A stretch of 64,000 bases of DNA from Punica granatum (Eukaryota; Streptophyta; Magnoliopsida; Myrtales; Lythraceae), in the NCBI RefSeq assembly GCF_007655135.1, contig NW_022204106.1, positions 78,497-142,496 on the forward strand, written 5' to 3'. The translations under genes were made by a program, and so were the position numbers. Numbering within the stretch: the stretch's first letter is position 1; the number at the start of each line of letters is the position of its first letter. Below are positions 34,171-44,572 of this stretch, in pieces. The notes beneath the pieces were generated by a model. That model was not told where the DNA came from. It made no database searches and worked only from the letters and a program-made list of their open reading frames with translations.

Positions 34171-36797
34171 CGAGAGCTCCAACTAGTCCCGAGATGCGGG
34201 ATGGGACCTTCAAGAGTCGGGTTGGACCGTTGATGGGTCGGTTTTGAGCTGTTTTCCGTTGAACAGACCCGAATGGCATCAAACAGACCCGGCTGAAATA
34301 TTGGACAGACCCGACTGGCACAAGTCGGGTCGGACGTCGCCACGGAGGCTCCCGATGGAATTTTGAGGCAAGGTCAGTGGCTCCTGACTCCTAACTGACC
34401 CCCGGAGGTGACTGTGGTGGTCGTTTGGTCCCAGAGTTATCGGGTCGACCCGTACAGCCCTGCAAAGATCACGGAAAACAGAGTACGTCTGGAAATTCGG
34501 ACCCGTCTGGCACCAGTCGGGTCGGACGTCGCCACGGAGGCTCCCGATGGAATATGTGAGCAAGGCCAACGGCTCCCGACTGCTAACTCACCTCTGGAGG
34601 TGGCTGTGGTGGACGTTTTCCGAAAAGAGTCTCGGATCGACCCGATCCGCAAGAAAACCGCACAAACAGTCAGAAATTTCGACCCGACTGGGCAGTCGGG
34701 CTGTTTCTTCTTCCTGGGGTTAAACCGACGGGTTTTTCTTAGATTTCTTGACTTATTGACACCCTAGGGTTGTGTGGGGAGGTGTTTGATGGGTTTTGGT
34801 AGCTCAAACCGACTTGGAAAGGCTTGAAACCCGGTTTGACATTTTTTACCCGAGAAGGACCAAATCTGTCCAGATTTTGTTCAAGGCTGGTTCTATTGCT
34901 TAGAGGCTTCAAACTTAAAATCTAAGTTCAGAAATGGATAGAGGGGCTCGAAAACATGTGGGATATGAAGTTTGGTAAAGTTTTGATTCAAGCCGGGATG
35001 GATTCCGACTTAAGACTTTGCCCGGTTTTGCTTGGTTTTGCTTGCTGGAAATGGCTGAAGCTTGCTGCCGTTTGCTATGGAGTTTGAGAGCTTTTGAAGA
35101 GTGAGAAATGCTAGAGAGAGAGTGTTTTTAAGGGTCCCCCCTTAAGTTAATGACATTTGGACAATATATAGAAAAGCTTAAATGCAAGATTAGTGAAGAA
35201 AAGTGCAATTAGGGCCATGGATTAGTGGAATCCGAATTTCTTAAGGAAATATCAAGCTCAATCCTCATCCATTGCATTAATGGAGAAGAGATAAGAGCAT
35301 TGATGGCTTGGATGGGAAGTTGGAGTGTTGAATTGAAACACTTAGATATTTTGCAAAAGGAAGACAAATGCAAGTTGTCTTCTTGGCTTGAAGAAGAAGA
35401 TGACAAGAGACATGGAGGGCAATGGGCATGGGTGAGGCGGCAATGAGTTGGCCGTGGGTCCCACGGGTCGCGAGGTAAGTTCGGGCCAAAGTTCGGGTCT
35501 CGATTGGTCGCGCATTCGAAGTTCGTGGTTCGAATTGAACGTCGAATTGTCGATATACGCGAGAAAACGGAGTTAATGAGCCCGAGATTGACATTTTTCA
35601 TGGAGAAATGTCCCGGATGTGTGCGAGGCTCGGAATCCGGTTTTGCTCATTGCAAGTGACCAGGGCGAAGTTGTCCGCTTCTGACAGCATATCTTGTGTC
35701 CGCATCTCACGTTGGTCATTTTGACATAAGTTGTCAAACCACGTGAACAATCATCCCTTAAGCCGGTAATGCTAACGTGGGGCCGGAGACGTCCTAGGAG
35801 GCCGAGACTGGTTTTCTCAAGATGACTTCTGAGTTGCTTGGGCACTCCGGAGATTACTGTAATCTCTGTTTGTCAAGATTAGACCTCCAAGGACTTGAAG
35901 AGTGTATCTGAGACCTCTAAAGCACTGTTTGAGAGATCTAGATGAGTTGTGTGAATTATTCCGACGACTCCACATTGAGCCTTAAGAAGGCTAGCATTGT
36001 GTAACGTAAGCATTCGGCGTCAAATTTCCCCAAAGAGGACCTCCGGATATGGATTTCCACTGAAAATGGTCATTTCCGCTCTTCGGAGGTTACTCGGGAA
36101 ACCGCGAAGGGTTTTGCTGTCTGTTTTGCCCAATTGTGAATGTCTGCTAGAGTTTTCTGGGCAATGCGGTATGAACTTCGTTTGCCGTAATTCCATCAGA
36201 CCCTTCTCCGGCTATGCTCTTCTGAAGAGGGGTATGCTTGTTTTGCCGTTCGGAAGTCATTTGAAGTGTCTGTGTGACTTCCAAAAGACAATCTGAAGCG
36301 TTGTTCCTACTCTGTGTGCTGATGGGGCATGGCCGCGTCTGATATTTGGAATTAACTTTTCTCCAGGAAACCGGCATTTTTGGACTTCCACTGAAAAGTT
36401 GTCTGTATACAGAAAGTTGTTCTGTATAGAACAGATGATTTGCAAAATGCCTTTGGGGACACTTTTCATCTATTTGGCACTGGTGTGGATTTTTGGAGTC
36501 CAATATTCACTATCTTCCGATGACCGAGCGAACTATCGGAAAATAGTGTCGTCCGTGTAATACACTGAAAACGCCGGTTTTTGGACATTGTTGAGTTCTT
36601 TGGTCGCTCTGTTCCCCTTTGGTGACCCCTAGAGTCCTTCTGTCATGTCCATGGGCCATTTGCTCAATTTTGCCAACTTGAGGATGAATAGTGATTTCTT
36701 GCTCTGCCGAGCCGTTTTCTGTATTCTGCTCAAGTCGTGGCTTGGGTCATTGCTAATATCATTGTTTGGAATGGTGAGCCAAAATGGGGTGCTGACA

Positions 36798-36811
36798 GCT
36801 TGCCCCTCTTT
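36798..36811 (-). other. Polypurine tract of the minus Ogre-like element
   Basis: Reads AAAGAGGGGCAAGC on the minus strand, directly before the 3' LTR. The plus element has the identical tract at 61725-61738. Confidence 0.9.
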
Positions 36812-37015
36812 GACTGCTTGCTCGAGTAGAGGATGCAATCAAAGATTTCAAAAGCACCCCAGTTTGATAGCAATGATCAAAATGGAATTTCCTATATGGC
36901 CCTCTCCTTTTTGTTTTGGATATGTAGGATGTTGTACCTAATAAGAGGGAATATGGTGAGATGTGCACAATAACATGTAGAGTTCGGAACAAAGCTGAAA
37001 CAGGCAATTAAAGTC

Positions 37016-37390
37016 GGGACTGACCCGACGGGGACTGACCCCAATGCAAGAAAAGTAATCGGGACTGACCCGAAGGGGTTTGCAATATGCACGAAGAGTA
37101 ATCGGGACTGACCCGAAGGGGACTGACCCCAATGCAAGAAAAGTAATCGGGACTGACCCGAAGGGGACTGACCCCAATGCAGGAAAAGTAGTCGGGACTG
37201 ACCCGAAGGATTTGCAATATGCACGAAGAGTAATCGGGACTGACCCGAAGGGGACTGACCCCAATGTAGGAAAAGTAGTCGGGACTGACCCGAAGGGGAC
37301 TGACCCCAATGCAGGAAAAGTAATCGGGACTGACCCGAAGGGGACTGACCCCAATGCAGGAAAAGTAGTCGGGACTGACCCGACGGGTTT
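37016..37390 (-). repeat. 45-bp tandem repeat in the 3' UTR
   Basis: About eight units of CGGGACTGACCCGAAGGGGACTGACCCCAATGCAGGAAAAGTAAT; two or three units have a variant second half (GGTTTGCAATATGCACGAAGAG). The long frames across it are repeat artefacts. Confidence 0.92.
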
Positions 37391-37560
37391 GCAATATGCA
37401 CGGGGCGCATACCGAATGAACTGCATGGTTCAAAGGCGCCTACCCGGTGGACTTGCGAGATGCACGAGCGCTTGCTCGGCGAGTTTGCAATATGCACGGG
37501 GCGCATACCGAATGAACTGCATGGTTCAAAGGCGCCTACCCGGTGGACTTGCGATGTGCA
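37388..37560 (-). repeat. ~90-bp two-fold repeat
   Basis: Two units with core TTTGCAATATGCACGGGGCGCATACCGAATGAACTGCATGG and GCGCCTACCCGGTGGACTTGCGA. It links the 45-bp and 56-bp arrays. Confidence 0.85.
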
Positions 37561-38170
37561 CTGCAATCCTGAGAGGGTGCACGCTAATGAAAATGCATTG
37601 CGGAAATAAATGTGCACTGCGGTCCTGAGAGGGTGCACGCTAATGAAAATGCATTGCGGAAATAAATGTGCACTGCGGTCCTGAGAGGGTGCACGCTAAT
37701 GAAAGTGCATTGCGGAAATAAATGTGCACTGCAGTCCTGAGAGGGTGCACGCTAATGAAAGTGCATTGCGGAAATAAATGTGCACTGCAGTCCTCAGAGG
37801 GTGCACGCTAATGAAAATGCATTGCGGAAATAAATGTGCACTGCGGTCCTGAGAGGGTGCACGCTAATGAAAATACATTGCGGAAATAAATGTGCACTGC
37901 AGTCCTGAGAGGGTGCACGCTAATGAAAATGCATTGCGGAAATAAATGTGCACTGCGGTCCTGAGAGGGTGCACGCTAATGAAAGTGCATTGCGGAAATA
38001 AATGTGCACTGCGGTCCTGAGAGGGTGCACGCTAATGAAAGTGCATTGCGGAAATAAATGTGCACTGCGGTCCTAAGAGGGTGCACGCTAATGAAAGTGC
38101 ATTGCGGAAATAAATGTGCACTGCGGTCCTGAGAGGGTGCACGCTAATGAAAGTGCATTGCAGAAATAAA
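37555..38170 (-). repeat. 56-bp tandem repeat, 11 units
   Basis: Unit TGTGCACTGCGGTCCTGAGA...GCATTGCGGAAATAAA, spaced exactly 56 bp from 37555 to 38115 with few substitutions. The homogeneity suggests recent expansion. It lies in the element's 3' UTR, where Ogre/Tat elements are known to carry variable tandem repeats. Confidence 0.95.
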
Positions 38171-41100
38171 TGTGTGAGAAGTAAATGCAAACACTGGGGA
38201 GTGGTGTGAGGTGTGGAAGGAATCATTGTGTTCCTTCCCTCGTTGATTTCGTCCATGTTGCAATCAATGTGGTGGCAAAATGCTTCGTTATTTGCCAACT
38301 GATTGCGATGCAACTGAGTGCCTGGAGTGCTGCTCTGAAGATTCTCCTCTTGGGTTGAGATTGTCATCCGTCACATGAAGTAGAGATGAATCGATCTTGG
38401 GGAGATATCTTCCAAGGAGCGTTGATTTGTCGGAGGCAAGCGTTGATGCTGGGACGAAGTCATTTCACTGAAGCCTTACCTCTGTGGCAGTGATGTGTTT
38501 GATCTGCCGAAAGCTGGGCTCGCCGCTAGGCGGTTACCTATTGGGCTGCCGAAAACCGACTTTGCTGCTGAGGAATGATTGTGCTTTGTCGGAGGCCAGC
38601 TCTGCTGCTTGGGCGGTCATGCTTTGACCTGCAAGAAGTTCGCCAAAAGTCGGCGTCTTGTATTGCGAGACTCAAGCTCTAAGACAGAGCGCCTACGTAT
38701 CCCGTGGAACTAGGAATCAGAGTCTGTCGTAGTTCATGCTGTTTGCAGTACCTGTGATCCTGACATTACTAGTAAATCATGTTAGAAATACTAACAAGTA
38801 ATGGACACAGGTAAGCATGAAAATGTTGTTGCGACACGCAGATCTTCAGTTTTGGGTCACCTAAACAACCCATGAAGATTTTTGCTTTGACAGTATAAGT
38901 AGGTCCCGTTCTCGGAGGCCTAGATGCGAGGCCTCCAGGGGCTCCCGTTAGCTATGTATTGGGCATATCGAGACTTCCCCGACGATGCCCTAGCAATTCT
39001 ATTGTTTGTTCGACGCGCCCGTCGGCTTTGAACCCTTCTCAATAGGGTACAGTAGGGCGATGCATTTGCAACCCGCTTGGGGATTTCTATTCAGATTTGG
39101 TCAGACTCGGTTTGACCATTTCCAAAGTGTTGTGACTAGACTCTTGGAGAGGAATGTCTGGGATTTTGGCTCTGTGATAGCCTGTTGAAGGGTGGCTGTG
39201 ACCCATTCGGAGTTATGCAAAGACAAAGTGAAAAGAGAAAGCTTGGGAAGCATGTTGCCCGCAGGCTAAAAGGATACACGGGTTCACGCCTGCAATGAGA
39301 TGTACCCCCATTTTTCTTCGTCCTTCTGTTGTGTAGGTTGTACTGAACTGCTTGGACGGCATATTCAGTTACCCACTGTGCTTGAGGAAGGTTCCCTCTT
39401 GGACGGTTGAGTGGTATTGGAGAGCCGATTGGGGATCGTGTTAGAATAGATAAACTGGCCACTTCCCTTGGGGATCTCTTGTCCACACGATGTGTGAGAG
39501 ACTAGGGGCAATTTTATTTATCTCTCGTTTTGCTCTCCTTTTACTACGATCACCCACCTCGGGGCCGCACCTCTCAACCTAAAGGGGAAGAGCTCTCCTT
39601 TTGCCACGACCGCCCCAAAGGGTTTTCGGTCGTGCCTCTCTTTTACCCTAGCTTTTGCCTAGGTCGCCCCAAAAAGGGGTTTTCGACCTAGCGGGCTCGA
39701 TTCTTTTATCTCTCGAGTTTGCAAGGGCGAAGGGTTCGAAGGATTCAACCTCCAAATGCATTGTTTTCTGTCTCCGTCGAGGAGTTGTGTCTGCTGCTCC
39801 CCTTTTGTCGGGGTTTGTTGATTTCTCAGAATTGGCGGCGTCGGAGTTTTAAATCTCGGCGGTGCCTTGTTTTGTTCATTGGCAGGTTTTTCCTGCATCT
39901 TTTCTCTCTCTCTTCATTGGCGGGTTTTTCCCGCTTCTTTTCGCTCTGTTTTTTTTTCTTGCAGCTGGGGTTTGTTTTGTGCCCCGTGTCTTTGTTTGAA
40001 ACTCCTCGACTTTGTATCGTCGAGGCCACTTTGGTGTGCTTCGCCTCGTGGAGACTTGTTGTGTGTTGCTAGCCCTATTTTGTGAGGACCGGCTTTCTTG
40101 GAAGTTTGACTCCCGTGCACTCGAAAGTTGAACTTCGTGTCATTTTCCCTTGCAATCTCTTCAGGTGAATTCCCCTATTGTCTAGAAGGAAAATACAAAT
40201 TTGCCCTAGGGAACCAGTGGTCGGAGTTGTCTTGATGCTTGTTGCGGAGGAGGCCTGGACTTAACGCAAATGACCAGGAGCGTTCCAACGTCACTTGCTG
40301 GAGTGACCCACGATGGCGACCTCGGGGCGAACTTCAACCAGGGAGGCCCAGTGTACGTCGCTTGCCGAGGTTGTGTTGGCGCGAACTTCAACCGGGGATG
40401 CCCCAGTGTACGTCGCTTGGAAAAGTTGTGCTAGTGCGAACTTCAACCGGGGATGCCCCAGTGTACGTCACTTGGAAATGCTTTTCGTGGGTGGATGATG
40501 TCCGAGGTGGTCTCGGTGCAAGCGTTGAACGCGAATGCCCCGGTCTTTTGTCATCGATGTGACTCGTGGTGGGCGGTTTCTGCAACTGTCGCCCCTGGCC
40601 GTCTCATGTCGTCAATGTCAACTGAAATCGTTGCGTTGATGGCATAAGGCTCGCTCAGTTGTTTTTGTCTTTAGCTTTGTAGGGGGTATCTCCGTGCCGA
40701 GCCCCTTCCCTGTCAAAGTATAAGGGAGAAGGCTCGAGAGGAGTTCTCAGAAAGGCGTGAGCCTGTGCATCATTCTTCGCCTGTGACCGACGTGTCCCTG
40801 TAAAAGATGACAAAGAAGATAGTGTGTTAGGCGATTGTGCGGTGGAGTATGCGGTAAGAAATATGGGGTGGACCCATGGGAAAATCCCTTTTGTCTCGCA
40901 CACGACCCATGGGGTGTCGCGTGTGGATGACATTTGTTTCCGGGAATGTAGTCATCACCACTCTGGAGTGGTTAGACCATGACTGAAGTCATATAAGCAT
41001 GTTTTCCCTAATTGCGAGTAGGCATGCGCAGCCGTCCTAGGGAAGGCTCGAGAAGCCGAGTCCCACGAGGACAGGTAAGTCGAACAGGTCCAACAGAACC

Positions 41101-42498
41101 GATAGGGCGTCTTCGAGACTGTCCTAATGCTCCATTGAAGGATTTGTTCATGTCGGGAGCCTATTTGTGGGAATGCATTTGAATGAAAGCAACAGAGAGT
41201 TTAAAGAAAACTGCGCGTGTTGCCCCAGTGTTTAGTCGGTGATCACAACGGAGGTGGATGAATCCATTCTTTGATCGGAGGCATGACCGTGCTGGTCTGC
41301 GATGGAGAGTTGGGTCATGCTCTGTTTGTGGAGCTGTCACTTTCTGTCTTTGCAGTGGAAAGATTAGACTTGCTCCTTGAAGTATCGCTTGGATGAATTT
41401 GTATCCAAGTCGATTTTGGATTTCAGATGAGCCTGAAAGCAGTAAATGCGAGGCGTAAAAACCTGAAAGCAGTAAATGTGGGGCCGAAGCCCAAAAGCAG
41501 TAAATACTGGGCCGAGGCCCGAAAGCAGTAAATGCAGAACTGAGGTCCGATGCAGTAAATGCATGCTCGATAGGAAAATGCAAGAGATGTAAGAGCAAAG
41601 GTCAATGCTGAGGAATAGCGCAAGGCGCTGCAATGCAGTGACGCCGATTTGCTTGCGGTATTGCTCTATGGAGCAGGGATGGGGACTTAGTGTTGAAATC
41701 CCAAGGAGCTGGATGGATGGGAGACGTTTGTTGTCTCAATTGTGGTCGCTTAGTATTCAGGCTGTCTTCTTGTTGAGAATTTCCTGCAATGGGAAAAGAA
41801 AACAATGAAGGAGCATGAACCGTTCAGCATTTCAATGCAAGAGTGTAGGGAAGCGAACTGGCCTGGTAGGTGTCGTGCGAGCACATCGAGAGACATGCAT
41901 TGATACGTTGAGCAGGCATGTATGAGTTGGTGTGAACATGCTTGGACATGTGTGAGGCGCGCTCGATCGCTGGTAGATGCGCTGGGTCACGCGGAGGGAC
42001 TTGCGTCTGATCACGCAGTGACACTCTCTGTTAGGAAGAAGTTAGTGTTGGTTAACTTTGCCTGGGAAGGTTGATCGGCCCTCGGGCCACAGTTCGTCTT
42101 GCTGTGGAGGAAGGGTGAAGGCCGCGAGTGGCCTGCCCGCGAAAGTGGGCACGACTCGCCTATCGTGCGGGGTGGGTGGCCGGGCTGGACGGCCTCTGGT
42201 CATAGCACGTCTCGCCATGGAGAGGTGAAGACCGCAAGTGGTCTACCCGCGAAGGTCGGCACAACTTGTCTATCGTGCGGAAATGCGTTGTAGCCGCAAG
42301 AGAATAAATATATCAAATGTATGCAATGCATGGGTTTTGAAAGCTAATGCTGTCGTTCGCATTGATTCAAAGAGTTTAAAATACAATGCAGTTTGGAAAA
42401 TAAATCCTTAAGTCGATCTTCCATCCCGCTCGGGGCACAAGTGAACATTGCCACGGAAAACACCAATTCCAGGCGAAAGCTTAGTGGAGATATCTATC
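38171..42498 (-). other. Non-coding interior of the minus Ogre-like element
   Basis: About 4.3 kb where gag-pol would be expected. 39540-39700 matches the 3' UTR just after pol in the plus element (stem-loop motif), and 42300-42400 matches the spacer between ORF1 and gag (52420-52480). The ~2.3 kb between about 40000 and 42300 has no protein similarity I can recognise, only repeats: three ~58-bp units at 40327-40490 (GCGAACTTCAACCGGGGATG), five ~30-35-bp units with GAAAGCAGTAAATG at 41431-41563, and a two-fold 110-bp repeat at about 42070-42290. No gene called. Confidence 0.75.
39605..39691 (-). other. Paired stem-loops in the 3' UTR
   Basis: On the minus strand, hairpin 1 (39691-39659) is CTAGGTCG, AAAA, CCCC, T5, GGGG, CGACCTAG. 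Hairpin 2 (39634-39605) is CACGACCG, AAAA, CCC, TTT, GGGG, CGGTCGTG. Each has an 8-bp outer stem, a 4-A bulge, a short C/G inner stem and a T loop, and each is followed by GGCAAAAG. The outer stems differ in sequence but both pair perfectly. Confidence 0.75.
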
Positions 42499-43989
42499 CT
42501 AAGATGGGTGGGGCCCTCCATGGGTCCTCTTCTTGGACCTCTCCAAGGTAGCGTTCGCACGTGCCAACTCCTGATCACGTCTCTGTAACTCGGCGCGTGC
42601 TTGGGCGAGCTCCATTTGAAGCTGGCGCTGATCGATGAGTTGCTCATCTTTCTCAGCGACCTCCCAACGAAGGCGGTCCCTCTCAGACCTGAGGCTAGTG
42701 AGTTCCGCTTGGACGGCGATGCTCGAAGTTGAGGGTGCCCCATATGGTGTGCTATCCTCAAGTTGTGGAGAGTCGGTGGAATCTTCGTGTACTAACGAAC
42801 TCCGTCGGTAGAAACGGAGGATGTACTCTTCCGTAGCCCGAAAATCCCGTTCATCCTGAGTAGGGTGTTCGGGAAAGTAAGGTAGCTCTGTGACCGCAGT
42901 GCGCCATGCGGATAGGACCTGTTGGATATCACTTTGGCAATCTACGGACGTCTGATCCTCCCGCCAAGTGTGTTCGAACCTAGTCCGTGCCATGTCCTCG
43001 GGGACTGTCTGTAGGCTACCAAACTGCCTCATTACTCGCAACGGGAAGTAAGTGGTGGACCCCGCATGGCTCAAAAGTGGGATTCCGTTAAAATCATGGC
43101 ATCTAAGGGCCATGGGTCCGGGTGGCATCCACGCGGCACGCCACTTAAAGCCCTTGGGTGTTATTTCACGAAAAATTTTGATCCACTCGGAAACCTTGCG
43201 TTCTTCCACGTGCACTAAAGGTAGTAACCGGGAAATGATCGACTCCGAGTGGTTGAAAAATAGAACTGGGGGCACGAGGCCAAAGGGGCTTGCGTGGCTC
43301 TGTAGCCAAATTTGCAGAAGGATTGGGGACCCCCTCAACCTTCGATCAGCTGTTCGCGTAACGCGGTCGAGCGACCGAATGGTCTCAGCCACTAGGGCTA
43401 CCTCGTACCCGCGACCTTCGACCACTTGGAGGATGACGCTAGCCAAAGCTGCGTTGATGCGATCGACTGCGCTAGGGAATAAAAGGGTTCCAAAAATAAG
43501 GAGCAAAACTGCATGACATAAGTTTGCTTGAAAAATGTCCCCTCGAACCTCGCGTGCTTGTGATTTGATAAAGCAGAGAAGTTTCGTGGTTACTATCTCA
43601 GTGCCTCCGGAGTATGCAAGTTCGGCATGCAGTTGAGATCTGTGCACCCTGAATAGGCGCGAGACTAAGACCAATCGAGTAGTACGGAGGTTAGGCTCCA
43701 CAATGCCGTGGGAAATAGCAGTCCTACCAATGAGGGTCCGATACTCCTCAATGATAGGCGTAAGCTCTGTACCCTGAATGTTGAAGACCGCATGGGTTGG
43801 ATCCCAGAACGTCACAGCTGCTCCTAGGAAATTCCAATCTACTCGGCGTGTGGAGAGCATGGGCACATCTCCGACGAAGGAAGTGATATAGTTTCGGTCA
43901 ATTTGACGCAGGCTGGTCCATATGTGACTGATCTGCTCAAGCGGTGGCGTGATTCTGTCGAGGCGTAGAAAGGAAGCCGAATGCGACAT
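42499..43989 (-). CDS. Ogre/Tat ORF1 protein (plant mobile-domain-like), intact
   Basis: 496 codons from ATG 43989. It is related along its length to the ORF1 of the plus element (50878-52212), sharing motifs such as AVFNIQGTELTP, a conserved LLLIFGTLLFPSAVDRI segment, AETIRSLDRV and LLQIWLQSHASPFG. This type of protein (a DUF7745 or plant-mobile-domain-like family, named from memory) lies upstream of gag in Ogre elements; its function is unknown. The last ~75 residues form a heptad-rich coiled coil (AELTSLRSERDRLRWEVAEK to RSKKR) with a basic tail. It is the only coding region kept in this 19-kb element and is uninterrupted, whereas gag-pol is gone. Confidence 0.85.
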   Translation of the reverse strand: MSHSASFLRLDRITPPLEQISHIWTSLRQIDRNYITSFVGDVPMLSTRRVDWNFLGAAVTFWDPTHAVFNIQGTELTPIIEEYRTLIGRTAISHGIVEPNLRTTRLVLVSRLFRVHRSQLHAELAYSGGTEIVTTKLLCFIKSQAREVRGDIFQANLCHAVLLLIFGTLLFPSAVDRINAALASVILQVVEGRGYEVALVAETIRSLDRVTRTADRRLRGSPILLQIWLQSHASPFGLVPPVLFFNHSESIISRLLPLVHVEERKVSEWIKIFREITPKGFKWRAAWMPPGPMALRCHDFNGIPLLSHAGSTTYFPLRVMRQFGSLQTVPEDMARTRFEHTWREDQTSVDCQSDIQQVLSAWRTAVTELPYFPEHPTQDERDFRATEEYILRFYRRSSLVHEDSTDSPQLEDSTPYGAPSTSSIAVQAELTSLRSERDRLRWEVAEKDEQLIDQRQLQMELAQARAELQRRDQELARANATLERSKKRTHGGPHPS

Positions 43990-44550
43990 CCCTTACCAAG
44001 ATGTAAAGAAGATCAACTTAGGACTCATCAATGCGAATGACACCCTAATTTTGAAAACTGTATGATGCGTGAGTGCGAAAAATAAATGCCCACGGCTTAA
44101 TAAAATTACAAGGTACATGTACACCGCTCTTGAAATGGAAAAGACTCAAGTGGCTCACAGGCCGACTCGATAGACTGTTGCCGGAGTCGGGTAGAAGGCT
44201 TGCATGGAAGCATAGCACGATGCATGGTTCAGTGCTACAGGGACCGTGCTACCTAGGGATGGGGGCCCCCGACTCAAGGGTGTCAATTCCTTGAAATCGG
44301 GCGGGATTCTTTTCAAGGCCTAAGCGACAGTCGAACCGCGCGCCGTACCCCTACTTCGAACCCCTATCTAACCTAGCTTCCTAGATTGCCGCTCGTGGGA
44401 TTTCAAGCGTGGTACCTAAATCCACTAGAATGATGCAATGCAAGTGCAGAAAAGTAAATATGCGTAAAATAGATAAGCGAGAAAGTTGCAGAAAGCGGTA
44501 AATGAACATGCAAGCAAGCAAACGGGATCGAGCCTAAACCCACTAAGTAT
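43990..44550 (-). other. Leader of the minus Ogre-like element
   Basis: Untranslated stretch between PBS and ORF1, alignable in part with 50305-50500 of the plus element (GGCTCG(A/T)TCCCG, CATTTACCGCTTTC(T/C)GCA). No gene. Confidence 0.8.
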
Positions 44551-44569
44551 GTCCCCAGTGGAGTCGCCA
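44551..44569 (-). other. PBS of the minus Ogre-like element
   Basis: Minus strand TGGCGACTCCACTGGGGAC, just after LTR end ...CCGTACA plus ACT. Identical to the plus element's PBS. Confidence 0.87.
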
Positions 44570-44572
44570 AGT

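Larger units (their letters stand above)
31035..36797 (-). repeat. Giant 3' LTR of the minus Ogre-like element
   Basis: 5763 bp, colinear with 44573-50304. Differences are mainly three: it lacks ~23 bp present at 44779-44801; 618 bp present at 46706-47323 are replaced by a ~9-base copy of nearby ATTCATTCT; and a GC-rich minisatellite (33310-33985) is expanded. A TATATA stretch at 35164-35170 (minus-strand CTATATATT) is the likely promoter, upstream of a CT-rich ACTCTCTCTCTAGC start region. A ~32-bp repeat (TTAGGGCGTTG(G/A)ACCC) lies at 31775-31856. All ORFs inside are shadows. Confidence 0.92.

Noticed and set aside
33107..34343. Overlapping open frames of 273-398 codons rich in Ala, Arg, Pro, His
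   Set aside because: They lie in a 66-bp and shorter minisatellite whose unit length keeps frames open, and have no counterpart in the sister LTR.
30864..36797. One LTR bounded by inverted TGTCAGCACCCC/GGGGTGCTGACA ends
   Set aside because: The two motifs belong to different elements in opposite orientation; the duplication GGGCT puts the minus LTR at 31035-36797.
36892..37638. 248-codon minus frame and a 182-codon plus frame
   Set aside because: Translation of 45-bp tandem repeats (15 codons per unit); no domain.
37555..38170. CRISPR-like array of regular repeats
   Set aside because: Units are contiguous at 56 bp without unique spacers, in a plant retrotransposon; an ordinary tandem repeat.
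39006..42400. Host gene in the non-coding interior of the minus Ogre-like element
   Set aside because: Frames are short, not supported by any domain, and the ends of the stretch match Ogre-like non-coding sequence.
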